Source: Actinopolymorpha sp. NPDC004070
GTDB taxonomy: Bacteria; Actinomycetota; Actinomycetes; Propionibacteriales; Actinopolymorphaceae
Assembly: GCF_040610475.1 (NCBI RefSeq)
Contig: NZ_JBEXMJ010000010.1
Coordinates: 124,001 to 188,000 of the forward strand
Length of the DNA stretch: 64,000 nucleotides
Reading direction: 5' to 3'
Of the stretch, positions 1 through 7,398 are shown piece after piece. Within the stretch, counting starts at the first letter, position 1. Each line of letters starts with the position of its first letter. A program made the position numbers and the translations under genes. The notes beneath the pieces are model-generated. The model saw nothing but the letters and a program-made list of their open reading frames with translations, ran no database searches and was not told the DNA's origin.

Positions 1-154
1 ACGACGTACCGGCCAGCCGGTCACCGAGCGCCCGGGCGGCGCGCTCGCCCGCCTCGGTCAGCGGCAGGTCCGTCTTCCCCGTATGGCGTCCGTCCCGGCT
101 CCACTCGGTCTCTCCGTGGCGGGCCAGCCACAGCTCCGGCTGCCGGGCAGTCAC
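1..154 (-). CDS. Histidine phosphatase family protein (N-terminal part, runs off window)
   Basis: Only the first 51 codons are present; the 3' end lies beyond the left edge. A GTG start at 154 opens a protein that reaches the phosphohistidine signature LARHGETEW within 18 residues, followed by [15 protein letters not shown], the classic opening of phosphoglycerate-mutase-like histidine phosphatases (a catalytic His in RHG carries the phosphate). It starts 7 bp after the stop of the general-stress gene, so the two are probably cotranscribed. The substrate cannot be told from this fragment; the superfamily includes sugar phosphatases, cobalamin-pathway phosphatases and SixA-like proteins. Confidence 0.85.
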   Translation of the reverse strand, partial: MTARQPELWLARHGETEWSRDGRHTGKTDLPLTEAGERAARALGDRLAGTS

Positions 155-161
155 TCGCGCC

Positions 162-653
162 TCACAGCTCGCCCTGCTGCAGGGCGAGCCTGGCCAGCAA
201 CTGCCGGGCCTCCTCGGCGTGGTCGGCCTTGCAGATCACGTCGTACGTCCCGGCGACCACCTGGGTCATCGAGGTGAAGTCGCGCTGGCCGCCGGTCGCG
301 CGGTAGCCGATCCAGCCGAAGATGATCCCGAAGATCACCCCGATCACGATGCCGAAGACAAGCAGCAGAACGGTGTTGGCGCCGCGCGGCGCGAACAGGC
401 TGAGCAGGATGCCGACGAACAGGCCCCACCAGGCCCCGCCGGCCGCCCCGACCCCGATCGCGCGGCCCTCGGTCAGCCGGCCGGTCACCCGCTCGACCAG
501 CCGCAGGTCGTTGCCGACGATGGAGACGTTCTCCACCGGGAACTTGTTGTCGGACAGGAAGTCGACGGCCCGCTGTGCCTCCGCGTAGGTCTGGTAGGAC
601 CCGACGGTTACACCGCTGGGCAACTCAGGCAGTGGTCTCGGCGTGGTGCGCAT
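162..653 (-). CDS. General stress protein 17M-like membrane protein
   Basis: A 163-residue protein. Residues about 15-60 ([17 protein letters not shown]...) match the general stress protein 17M/YflT N-terminal fold. Then follow a Gly/Ala-rich hydrophobic hairpin (about 72-95) and a second long hydrophobic segment (about 97-120), and the protein ends in a soluble [18 protein letters not shown] ferredoxin-like tail. The start is supported by GAGGGG five bases before the ATG. Members of this family are envelope proteins induced by general stress in Gram-positives; the biochemical role is unknown. It precedes the histidine phosphatase by 7 bp and is divergent from corA across about 500 bp. Confidence 0.75.
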   Translation of the reverse strand: MRTTPRPLPELPSGVTVGSYQTYAEAQRAVDFLSDNKFPVENVSIVGNDLRLVERVTGRLTEGRAIGVGAAGGAWWGLFVGILLSLFAPRGANTVLLLVFGIVIGVIFGIIFGWIGYRATGGQRDFTSMTQVVAGTYDVICKADHAEEARQLLARLALQQGEL

Positions 654-1155
654 GGGAACCCCTCGTCGTCGCTGGGCTGCTCGTGCTCGGCCGGTGGTCG
701 GTGGAACTCGCTGTGACCAGTGTGCTCCGCGCCCGGCGGTTCACGCGTTCCCCTGAGGATGCCCGTGGATCCATCGAGGATGCGCGCCGTCTTCCGGTTT
801 GCCGCTGATACCCTGTCCGTCGGTCGCCATGAACACTGGCCAATGTCCGGATTTGCTCGTTGTGAGCGCTGTGGACGCGGTTGTGTGCGACCTTCGAGGT
901 GGTCCCGCCCTCACCAGGGGCCGGTGTGAAGGAGGTGCTCGGGTGAAACCTGCCTGTCCGTGCAGTACCCGCGTCCTCCGTCGCCCGCCGGCCGCATCGC
1001 GCTAGCCGCGGTTCGCCCGGCCCGCCCATCCCGGTAGCCCGGCCACGGAGGACGTCCGCCGTCCACCACCCAGGTGGACGAGTCCGTCTGCCCACGTTCG
1101 GGACGCGTTCCGAACACGTTCGGGACAAGAGTTCGGGACAAGGAGGTGGCCTGCC
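654..1155. other. 500-bp divergent intergenic region
   Basis: No convincing gene is visible between the general-stress gene and corA. The right end carries a cluster of 9-bp direct repeats (listed separately) and the corA ribosome-binding site AAGGAGG at about 1140-1146. The middle has no strong hairpin. Confidence 0.5.
1096..1139. repeat. Triplicated GTTCGGGAC with an inverted half-site upstream of corA
   Basis: GTTCGGGAC occurs at 1096-1104, 1118-1126 and 1131-1139. Between the first two copies lies GTTCCGAAC (1107-1115), which makes 1096-1115 an imperfect palindrome. The array sits 17-60 bases before the corA start and overlaps where its promoter or leader should be, so it may be an operator. 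No regulator is assigned. Confidence 0.4.
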
Positions 1156-2289
1156 ATGGCCCTGCCCGGTGTTCGTGACCACCGCAACGCCGTCCTCGGC
1201 GGACGCCGTGCCCGCGCCATGATGCGCGCCATCCGCCGCCGGCCCGACACCCATCTGAACGGCCACCAGAGCAGTGTCCGCACCGACAACCCTCGTACGG
1301 CGGTCGTCGACTGGGCCTTCTACCGCGACGGAAGGCGCCAGGACGACGTCACCTCCTACACCGAGGCGGTACGCCGCGCCCGGGACGGCGGCGGCTTCGT
1401 CTGGATCGGGCTGTTCGAGCCGACCGGCGACCAGCTCGCCGGGATCGCGGAGGAGTTCGACCTGCACGCGCTGGCGGTGGAGGACGCGGTGACCGCCCAC
1501 CAGCGGCCGAAGCTGGAGCGGTACGGCGACTCGCTGTTCGCGGTGTTCAAGACGGTGCGCTACTGCCCGCACGAGGAGTTCACCGCCTCCAGCGAGGTGG
1601 TCGAGACCGGTGAGCTGATGGTGTTCGTCGGGCCGGAGTTCGTGGTCACCGTCCGGCACGGCGACCACAGCGAGCTGGGACGGGTGCGGCGCCAGCTCCA
1701 GGACAACCCCGACCACCTGCGGCACGGACCGAGCGCGGTGCTGCACGCGGTCGCCGACCGGGTGGTCGACGACTACCTCACCGTCGTCGACCGGCTCCAG
1801 GACGACATCGACGAGCTGGAGATCTCGATCTTCTCCGATCGAGGCGCCCGCAACGTCGAGCGCGTCTACCAGCTCAAGCGCGAGGTGCTGGAGCTCAAGC
1901 GCGCCGTCGCCCCGCTGGCCGGCCCGCTGCGCCAGCTGGCCGAACGCCCGGTGCGTCTGGTGGCTCCGGAGATCCGGGAGTACTTCCGCGACGTCGAGGA
2001 CCACCTCGCCCGGGTGCGGGAGCAGGTGTCGGCGTTCGACGAACTCCTCACCTCGATCCTGCAGGCGGGCCTGGCGCAGCTCACCGTCGCCGAGAACGAG
2101 GACATGCGCAAGATCTCCGCCTGGGTGGCGATCCTTGCGGTGCCCACGATGATCGCCGGGATCTACGGCATGAACTTCGAGTTCATACCGGAGACGCACT
2201 GGCGCTACGGCTACTACATGGTGATGACCCTCATCGTCGGGATCTGTTTCGGCCTCCATCGCTATTTCAAGCGCAACGGCTGGCTGTGA
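1156..2289 (+). CDS. corA: CorA-family magnesium/cobalt channel
   Basis: A 377-residue membrane channel for Mg2+ (also Co2+/Ni2+). It has a long acidic/helical cytoplasmic domain, then two C-terminal transmembrane helices. The family's GMN selectivity motif (YGMNFEF) is at residues 338-340 in the loop between TM1 and TM2, and the protein ends with a short basic tail (RYFKRNGWL), as CorA proteins do. The ATG at 1156 has AAGGAGG nine bases upstream. A basic N-terminal extension of about 50 residues precedes the conserved core, so a later start is possible. CorA functions as a homopentamer in the inner membrane. Confidence 0.93.
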   Translation: MALPGVRDHRNAVLGGRRARAMMRAIRRRPDTHLNGHQSSVRTDNPRTAVVDWAFYRDGRRQDDVTSYTEAVRRARDGGGFVWIGLFEPTGDQLAGIAEEFDLHALAVEDAVTAHQRPKLERYGDSLFAVFKTVRYCPHEEFTASSEVVETGELMVFVGPEFVVTVRHGDHSELGRVRRQLQDNPDHLRHGPSAVLHAVADRVVDDYLTVVDRLQDDIDELEISIFSDRGARNVERVYQLKREVLELKRAVAPLAGPLRQLAERPVRLVAPEIREYFRDVEDHLARVREQVSAFDELLTSILQAGLAQLTVAENEDMRKISAWVAILAVPTMIAGIYGMNFEFIPETHWRYGYYMVMTLIVGICFGLHRYFKRNGWL

Positions 2290-2307
2290 GCCGAGCCGCG
2301 GCCGGCC

Positions 2308-2454
2308 TCACACCGCCACGGGGGTCTCGCTGATGTCCCCCTCACGCCGGTCGGCGTCGAGCCGCTCCTGCTCGCTTCTGGACCGCGCCTTACGTACGAA
2401 CGCGGCCGCGCCGGAGACCATCAACCCCACGGTGGCAATACACAACGGACACAT
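2308..2454 (-). CDS. 48-residue CPLC small membrane protein
   Basis: A short ORF starting ATG at 2454 with GGGAGAG seven bases upstream. It encodes MCPLCIATVGLMVSGAAAF, then a basic VRKARSRSEQE segment and an acidic tail ending TPVAV. The protein therefore has a CxxC pair at residues 2-5, one hydrophobic helix (about 5-20) and a charged cytoplasmic tail. Small proteins opening with a CPLC motif plus one helix are, as I recall, widespread in bacteria with unknown function; metal or redox chemistry at the membrane is a guess. It converges with corA (18 bp between stops) and is divergent from the gene at 2586. Confidence 0.6.
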   Translation of the reverse strand: MCPLCIATVGLMVSGAAAFVRKARSRSEQERLDADRREGDISETPVAV

Positions 2455-2585
2455 GTCAGCGCTCTCCCTGCCGTAGTCGTCACGGGGTAGGACATGACCG
2501 GCCGGCAGAACTCATCGCCTCATGGCAGGGGCGCGGCGTGGTGCGGTGGTGCGATCGGGACGTGCGCGTGTGAGAACCTCGCCTC

Positions 2586-3260
2586 ATGAGTGACGCCGAG
2601 CACGTGGAGCGGGCCGGGCAGGCGGTCGACGACTCCGACCGGGCGGTACGCGCGGCGCTGGTCGAGGAGGCCTGCCGTCGCTCCTCGGTCCTGTGGCTGG
2701 CCTACGCCGGGCTGGACCGGCCCCGGCCGGCGTGGCACGTCTGGTCCGACGGCGCGGCGTACGTCGTCGCCGAAGCGACCCCCGCGATTCCCCCGACCGG
2801 GCCGACCAGGCAGCGGGCCGAGACGACCGGGCGGACCCCGCAACCGGAGCCCCCGGAGCCCGCCGGCCAACCGGCGGCGCGCCCCGAACAGGCACTGCCC
2901 GGGCTGGCCGAGGCCACCGAGGCCACCGTGACCTGCCGCTCCAAGGACTCCGGCTCCCGGCTGGTCACCTGGCACGCCGACGTCCACCGCCTTTCGCCCG
3001 GCACGCCGGAGTGGGACGACGCGGTACGCCTGCTGCGTGGTGACCGGCTGAACACCACCGACACCGCGGAGCTACCCGCCCGCTGGGCGCGGACCACGGT
3101 GATCGTCCGGCTCGCGCCCAGCGGTGAGGTGCTGGAGGAGCCCGGGAGAATGCCCGCCGACCGCGCCGCCGCGAGCCCACCCGGCAGCCCCGCCACCACC
3201 ACCGGCCGGCTCCCCTGGGTGGTGCACAAACGCCCGCGCCACCGACCACGCCTGTCCTGA
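2586..3260 (+). CDS. Conserved hypothetical protein upstream of the MgtE-like gene
   Basis: A 224-residue soluble protein with no recognised domain. Residues about 1-65 (SSVLWLAYAGLDRPRPAWHVWSDG) and 110-185 (ATVTCRSKDSGSRLVTW...) look folded. They are split by a Pro/Glu/Arg-rich linker (about 66-108), and the C-terminal 35 residues are Pro/Ser/Thr/Arg-rich. The fold hints at a split-barrel (pyridoxamine-oxidase-like) protein because of the beta-strand pattern, but no cofactor motif is visible. It precedes the MgtE/DUF1003 pair on the same strand and may be part of the same unit. Confidence 0.65.
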   Translation: MSDAEHVERAGQAVDDSDRAVRAALVEEACRRSSVLWLAYAGLDRPRPAWHVWSDGAAYVVAEATPAIPPTGPTRQRAETTGRTPQPEPPEPAGQPAARPEQALPGLAEATEATVTCRSKDSGSRLVTWHADVHRLSPGTPEWDDAVRLLRGDRLNTTDTAELPARWARTTVIVRLAPSGEVLEEPGRMPADRAAASPPGSPATTTGRLPWVVHKRPRHRPRLS

Positions 3261-3339
3261 GCGTCCCCGCCCGCGACCTCGCTCTCCTCAGGGCGCCCGG
3301 GACGTTAGCCTGACCCTGGCGACGAAAGGGGTAGGACCA

Positions 3340-4599
3340 GTGGTGAGCGGTACCCCCACCAGGGTGTTCGTCGCGAAGCTGGCGTCGGCGGTGGTCTTCG
3401 ACCCGCGCGGTGACCAGGTGGGCAAGGCGCGCGACGTCGTGGTCATGCTGCGCCCGCGCAACCAACCGCCGCGGGTACTCGGCCTCGTGGTCGAGGTCCT
3501 CGGCCGGCGCCGGATCTTCCTCCCGATGACCCGGGTGATCAGCATGGACGCCGGGCAGATCGTCACCACCGGCCTGGTCAACATGCGCCGGTTCCAGCAG
3601 CGCCAGACCGAGACCCTGGCCCTCGGTGAGCTCCTCGACCGCACCGTCACCCTGCGTGAGACCGGCGAGGAGGTGACCGTCATCGACCTCGGCATCGAGG
3701 CGTCCCGGGGCCGCGACTGGCAGGTGACCAAGGTCGCGATCCTCAAGCGGGGCAAGCGGTTCGGGCGCCGCGGCCAGACGTCGGTCGTCGACTGGGACGC
3801 GGTGACCGGCCTCGGCATCGTCGAGGAGGCCCAGGGTGCCACCCACCTGCTGGCCACGCTGGAGAGCATGCGCCCGCCGGACCTCGCGGCCGTTCTGCAC
3901 GACCTGACGCCCAAGCGGCGTCTGGAGGTGGCCTCGGCGCTGGCCGACGAACGCCTCGCCGACGTCCTGGAGGAGCTGCCCGAGGACGACCAGGTGGAGA
4001 TCCTCGGCGCACTCGACGTCGAACGCGCCGCCGACGTCATCGAGGAGATGTCCCCCGACGACGCCGCCGACCTGATGGCCGAGCTGCCCCAGGAGACCGC
4101 CGACCACCTGCTGCGGCTGATGGAGCCGAAGGAGGCCGAGGACGTCCGGCGCCTGCTGACGTACGAGGAACACACCGCGGGCGGCCTGATGACCAGCAGC
4201 CCGGTCGTACTCCCTCCCGACGCCACCATCGCCGACGCCCTCGCCCAGGTCCGCAACCCCGAGTTGACACCGGCCCTGGCGGCGATGGTCTACGTGTGCC
4301 GGCCGCCGCTGGAGGCGCCGACCGGCCGGCTGCTCGGCATCGCCCACATCCAGCGGCTGTTGCGCGAACGCCCCTCCGACCTGATCTCCGGTGTGCTCGA
4401 CACCGACCTGGAGGCCATGCGGCCCGAGGCGTCGCTCGAGGACGTCACCAGCTACCTCGCGACCTACAACCTCGTGGCCGCGCCCGTGGTGGACGAGTCC
4501 GGCCGGCTCCTCGGCGCGGTGACCGTCGACGACGTCCTCGACCACCTGCTGCCCGACGACTGGCGCGAGCGGTTCGCGGAGGTGAGCCGTGGCGGGTGA
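3340..4599 (+). CDS. MgtE-N/CBS domain protein without a membrane channel domain
   Basis: About 419 residues. A PRC-barrel-like N-terminus (KLASAVVFDPRGDQVGKARDV) is followed by a second beta domain, then an MgtE intracellular N domain with its superhelical LESMRPPDLAAVLHDL repeats (about 175-275). The C-terminus is a CBS pair beginning at EEHTAGGLMTSSPV and ending VTVDDVLDHLLP. The transmembrane MgtE domain is missing, so this is a soluble regulator or sensor rather than a transporter; M. tuberculosis Rv1232c appears to have the same layout. The GTG at 3340 is chosen because AAAGGGG lies about eight bases upstream; the frame is open further upstream. It overlaps the next gene by 11 bp, so the two products are probably coupled. 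Confidence 0.82.
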   Translation: MVSGTPTRVFVAKLASAVVFDPRGDQVGKARDVVVMLRPRNQPPRVLGLVVEVLGRRRIFLPMTRVISMDAGQIVTTGLVNMRRFQQRQTETLALGELLDRTVTLRETGEEVTVIDLGIEASRGRDWQVTKVAILKRGKRFGRRGQTSVVDWDAVTGLGIVEEAQGATHLLATLESMRPPDLAAVLHDLTPKRRLEVASALADERLADVLEELPEDDQVEILGALDVERAADVIEEMSPDDAADLMAELPQETADHLLRLMEPKEAEDVRRLLTYEEHTAGGLMTSSPVVLPPDATIADALAQVRNPELTPALAAMVYVCRPPLEAPTGRLLGIAHIQRLLRERPSDLISGVLDTDLEAMRPEASLEDVTSYLATYNLVAAPVVDESGRLLGAVTVDDVLDHLLPDDWRERFAEVSRGG

Positions 4600-5413
4600 G
4601 GAGTCCCGCGAGCCCGAGCCCGAGCACGCGCGCGACAGCGAGCGCCGGCGGGCCCTGGAACGCCGGCGGGCGCTCGAGCGCCGGCGGGCCAGCGAACGCC
4701 GCCGCGACGACGAGCGCCGCAAGGAGAGCGAACGCCAGCGGGAGACCGACCGCCAGCGCGAGGCCGACCAGCGCAACGAGGAGATCCGCACCGAGGCCGA
4801 ACGCCGCTTCCGGGAGTCCGGCGGCACCAGGCGGGACCGGCGGCGGCTGGACACGCCCCGGGCTCCCGCCCGGGCGTTCCGCCCCCACTACGACCCGGAG
4901 ATCTTCGGGCGGTTCGCCGAGACGTTCGCGAGGTTCATGGGGACCGCCCGTTTCATCGCGTACATGACGGTCTTCGTGATCATCTGGATCGCGCTGAACC
5001 TGGTCGGGATCTTCGGCCTCCAGTGGGACCCGTACCCGTTCATTCTGCTCAACCTGTTCTTCTCCACCCAGGCGTCGTACGCCGCACCGCTCATCCTGCT
5101 GGCCCAGAACCGCCAGGAGGCCCGCGACCGGGTGCAGTACGACCAGGACCGCGACATGAACGTCCGCACCCGCGCCGACATCGAGTTCCTCGCCCGCGAG
5201 GTCGCCTCGCTACGGCTCGCGGTCGGCGAGGTGGCCACCCGCGACTTCCTGCGGTCGGAGCTGCGCTCGCTGCTCACCGACCTGGAGGACCTGCAGAACG
5301 ACGAGGGCGAGCACGTGCGCGCCGACACCGCGCCCCGGCCGGGACCGGCGAGCGGGCAGACGTCGCGTACGTCACGCTCCCGCGGGCGGGGCGGCCGGGA
5401 CGGCAGCCCGTAG
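4589..5413 (+). CDS. DUF1003 membrane protein with a highly charged coiled-coil N-terminus
   Basis: A 274-residue protein starting at GTG inside the end of the upstream gene. Residues about 8-80 are an Arg/Glu-rich repeat (ALERRR, ASERRR, ETDRQR) expected to form a long helix. Residues about 108-170 hold the DUF1003 core, with two membrane helices (FIAYMTVFVIIWIALNLVG and PFILLNLFFSTQASYAAPLI) followed by the conserved LAQNRQEARDR. A C-terminal helical region ends in a Ser/Arg/Gly-rich tail. Overlap with the MgtE-N/CBS gene suggests the soluble CBS protein and this membrane protein work together. The function of DUF1003 is not established. Confidence 0.85.
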   Translation: MAGEESREPEPEHARDSERRRALERRRALERRRASERRRDDERRKESERQRETDRQREADQRNEEIRTEAERRFRESGGTRRDRRRLDTPRAPARAFRPHYDPEIFGRFAETFARFMGTARFIAYMTVFVIIWIALNLVGIFGLQWDPYPFILLNLFFSTQASYAAPLILLAQNRQEARDRVQYDQDRDMNVRTRADIEFLAREVASLRLAVGEVATRDFLRSELRSLLTDLEDLQNDEGEHVRADTAPRPGPASGQTSRTSRSRGRGGRDGSP

Positions 5414-5422
5414 CATCGAGGT

Positions 5423-6577
5423 ATGACCGTGCCTAGCCAGGAACAACTCCACGCTGCCCTCGGCGGCGTCCTCGACCCCGAGATCCGCCGGCCGATCACC
5501 GAGCTCGGCATGGTCCGGTCGGTGCAGGTACGCCCGGACGGCACCGCGGAGGTCACCGTCCTGCTGACCGTCGCGGGCTGCCCGATGCGCGAGACGCTCA
5601 CCCGCGACGTCACCAAGGCGCTGTCCGCGGTGCCCGGTGTGCGCGACGTCGCGGTCACCCTCGATGTGATGAGCACCGAGCAGCGGCAGGAGCTGCAGGG
5701 CCGGCTGCGTGGAGGCGGTAACGCACCGGCGAAGGAGAACCCCTTCGCCCGCGCCGACTCCCTCACCCGCATCTACGCCATAGCCTCCGGCAAGGGCGGC
5801 GTCGGCAAGTCGTCGGTGACGGTCAACCTCGCGGTCTCCATGGCCGCCCAGGGCCTGAAGGTGGGGCTGCTGGACGCCGACGTGTACGGCCACTCCGTCC
5901 CCGCCATGGTGGGCATCGCCGATCAGAGGCCCACCCGGGTCGAAGAGATGATCATGCCGGTGCCGGCGTACGACGTGAAGGTGATGAGCATCGGCATGCT
6001 CAAGCCCGGCCGTCAGCACGTGGTCGCCTGGCGCGGTCCGATGCTCGACCGGGCCCTCGGCCAGATGCTGTCCGACGTCTACTGGGGCGACCTCGACGTC
6101 CTGCTGCTCGACCTGCCGCCGGGCACCGGCGACATGGCCATCTCCGTGGGCCAGCAGCTCGCCAACGCCGACGTCGTGGTGGTGACCACTCCGCAGGAGG
6201 CCGCTGCCGAGGTGGCCGAACGCGCCGGGACGATCGCCTCGATGCTGAACCAGAAGGTCGTCGGCGTGGTGGAGAACATGTCCTGGCTGCCGTGCCCGCA
6301 CTGCGGGCCGAGCCACCGGATCGACGTGTTCGGCACCGGCGGAGGTGCGCGGGTGGCGTCGACGCTGAGCGAGCGGTTCGGGTACGACGTGCCGCTGCTG
6401 GCGGAGGTCCCGCTGGACCCGCGGTTGCGCACCGGCGGCGACACCGGCCGCCCGGTCGTACTCGACGACCCCGGTGCGGCGGCGTCGGACGTGCTCGCGG
6501 GCCTCGCCAAGCAGCTTGCCGACCGCCGGCCGAGCCTGGTGGGCCGGTCGCTGGGACTCACCCCGACCGCGCGCTGA
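5423..6577 (+). CDS. mrp: Mrp/ApbC-type iron-sulfur cluster carrier ATPase
   Basis: A 384-residue P-loop ATPase that binds and transfers [Fe-S] clusters in the cytoplasm. An N-terminal MIP18/DUF59 domain (about 5-85) contains the conserved AGCPMRE cysteine. It is followed by a deviant Walker A SGKGGVGKSS at 122-131, Switch I DADVYGHSVP, Walker B LLLDLPPGTGD, and the cluster-bridging CxxC pair at Cys291/Cys294 in SWLPCPHCG. The ATG lies 9 bp after the DUF1003 stop. It converges with tatB. The same neighbour order (MgtE-like, DUF1003, mrp, tatB) is familiar from other actinobacteria. Confidence 0.95.
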   Translation: MTVPSQEQLHAALGGVLDPEIRRPITELGMVRSVQVRPDGTAEVTVLLTVAGCPMRETLTRDVTKALSAVPGVRDVAVTLDVMSTEQRQELQGRLRGGGNAPAKENPFARADSLTRIYAIASGKGGVGKSSVTVNLAVSMAAQGLKVGLLDADVYGHSVPAMVGIADQRPTRVEEMIMPVPAYDVKVMSIGMLKPGRQHVVAWRGPMLDRALGQMLSDVYWGDLDVLLLDLPPGTGDMAISVGQQLANADVVVVTTPQEAAAEVAERAGTIASMLNQKVVGVVENMSWLPCPHCGPSHRIDVFGTGGGARVASTLSERFGYDVPLLAEVPLDPRLRTGGDTGRPVVLDDPGAAASDVLAGLAKQLADRRPSLVGRSLGLTPTAR

Positions 6578-6592
6578 TCCTGATCCGCCGAG

Positions 6593-6631
6593 CGGCCGGT
6601 CTGAAGCCCTGAGAAGGACTTCGGCCGGCCG
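6593..6631. terminator. Candidate bidirectional terminator between mrp and tatB
   Basis: An inverted repeat CGGCCGG (6593-6599) / CCGGCCG (6625-6631) with an inner GAAG/CTTC stem lies between two convergent genes. There is no U-tract, so this is a positional call. Confidence 0.35.
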
Positions 6632-6657
6632 TCCGTGCGCGCTGACCCGCTTCGGGC

Positions 6658-7245
6658 TCAGGTCGCCTCGAGGTCGAAGACCGGGCGGCGGTCGGCCGGC
6701 CGGTCCGGCCCGCCGTCGCCGGTCAGGTCCGCGTCGGCCCGGTCGGTCTCGGAGCCCAGGTCGTCGGCGTCACTCCTGCCGTAGGTGTCGGCCAGGTCGT
6801 CGGTGTCGTCGACGTGGACCGAGCCGTTCACCGGGTCCGTGGAGTCCGAATCGTGGTCGGAGTCGTACGTCGACCCGTAGTTCCGGTCGTGGTCGTCGTC
6901 GACCGAACCGTTGCTCGTGCCGTTGCGGCTGCTCCTGGACTCGGTGTCCACCCGCAGGTCGTCGCGCAGGTCGAGGTCGCGGTCGATGCGCAGGTCGTCC
7001 TCGTCCAGGCCGGACAGGACGTGCTTGCGGACGAAGTTACGCGGGTTGAGGTCGGCGATGTCGAGGTCCTCGAACTCCGGCCCGAGCTCACGGGACAGCT
7101 CGCGGCGGGCGTTGTTGGCCATCCCGCGCACCTGCCGGACGCCACGCGCCGCCTGCCGCGCTATGTCGGGCAACCGATCCGGCCCGAAGATGAACAGCGC
7201 GGCGATCGCCAGGACGATGAGCTCCGGAGCGCCGATGTCGAACAC
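6658..7245 (-). CDS. tatB: Sec-independent protein translocase subunit TatB
   Basis: A 195-residue protein. It opens MFDIGAPELIVLAIAALFIF, one N-terminal membrane helix ending in FGPDRLPDIARQAARGVRQV, the amphipathic helix typical of TatB. After residue about 85 the protein is a very acidic Asp/Ser-rich tail (many SD/DD pairs), common in actinobacterial TatB. TatB forms the twin-arginine signal receptor with TatC; two Tat-type precursors are encoded in this window (42395-44515 and 53440-54804). It lies downstream of htrA as in M. tuberculosis Rv1223-Rv1224, but with 153 bp and a hairpin between them. Confidence 0.92.
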   Translation of the reverse strand: MFDIGAPELIVLAIAALFIFGPDRLPDIARQAARGVRQVRGMANNARRELSRELGPEFEDLDIADLNPRNFVRKHVLSGLDEDDLRIDRDLDLRDDLRVDTESRSSRNGTSNGSVDDDHDRNYGSTYDSDHDSDSTDPVNGSVHVDDTDDLADTYGRSDADDLGSETDRADADLTGDGGPDRPADRRPVFDLEAT

Positions 7246-7280
7246 GGGGCCAGAGTAACCTCCCTCGCTGATCTCCGTGC

Positions 7281-7312
7281 GGGGCCCGGCAGACCGGTTT
7301 AGGCCCGGCCCC
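7281..7312 (-). terminator. Candidate terminator between htrA and tatB
   Basis: A 10-base stem (7281-7290 with 7303-7312, one mismatch) around a 12-base loop lies downstream of htrA on the minus strand. It may attenuate or end the sigE-htrA transcript before tatB. Confidence 0.4.
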
Positions 7313-7398
7313 CCGTCTCCCCCGCCGGTGGCCGGCGACAGGGCGGCAGCGGGCGACCGGAGCGAGGATCAGCGCGTGGTACGGAAGTGGCGTACGGC

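Noticed and set aside
625..2259. A 544-codon open frame antisense to corA
   Set aside because: Typical GC-rich shadow frame with no family match; corA on the plus strand is certain.
2965..4854. A 629-codon frame antisense to the MgtE-like gene
   Set aside because: Shadow of the plus-strand gene; repeats in it mirror the charged repeats of DUF1003.
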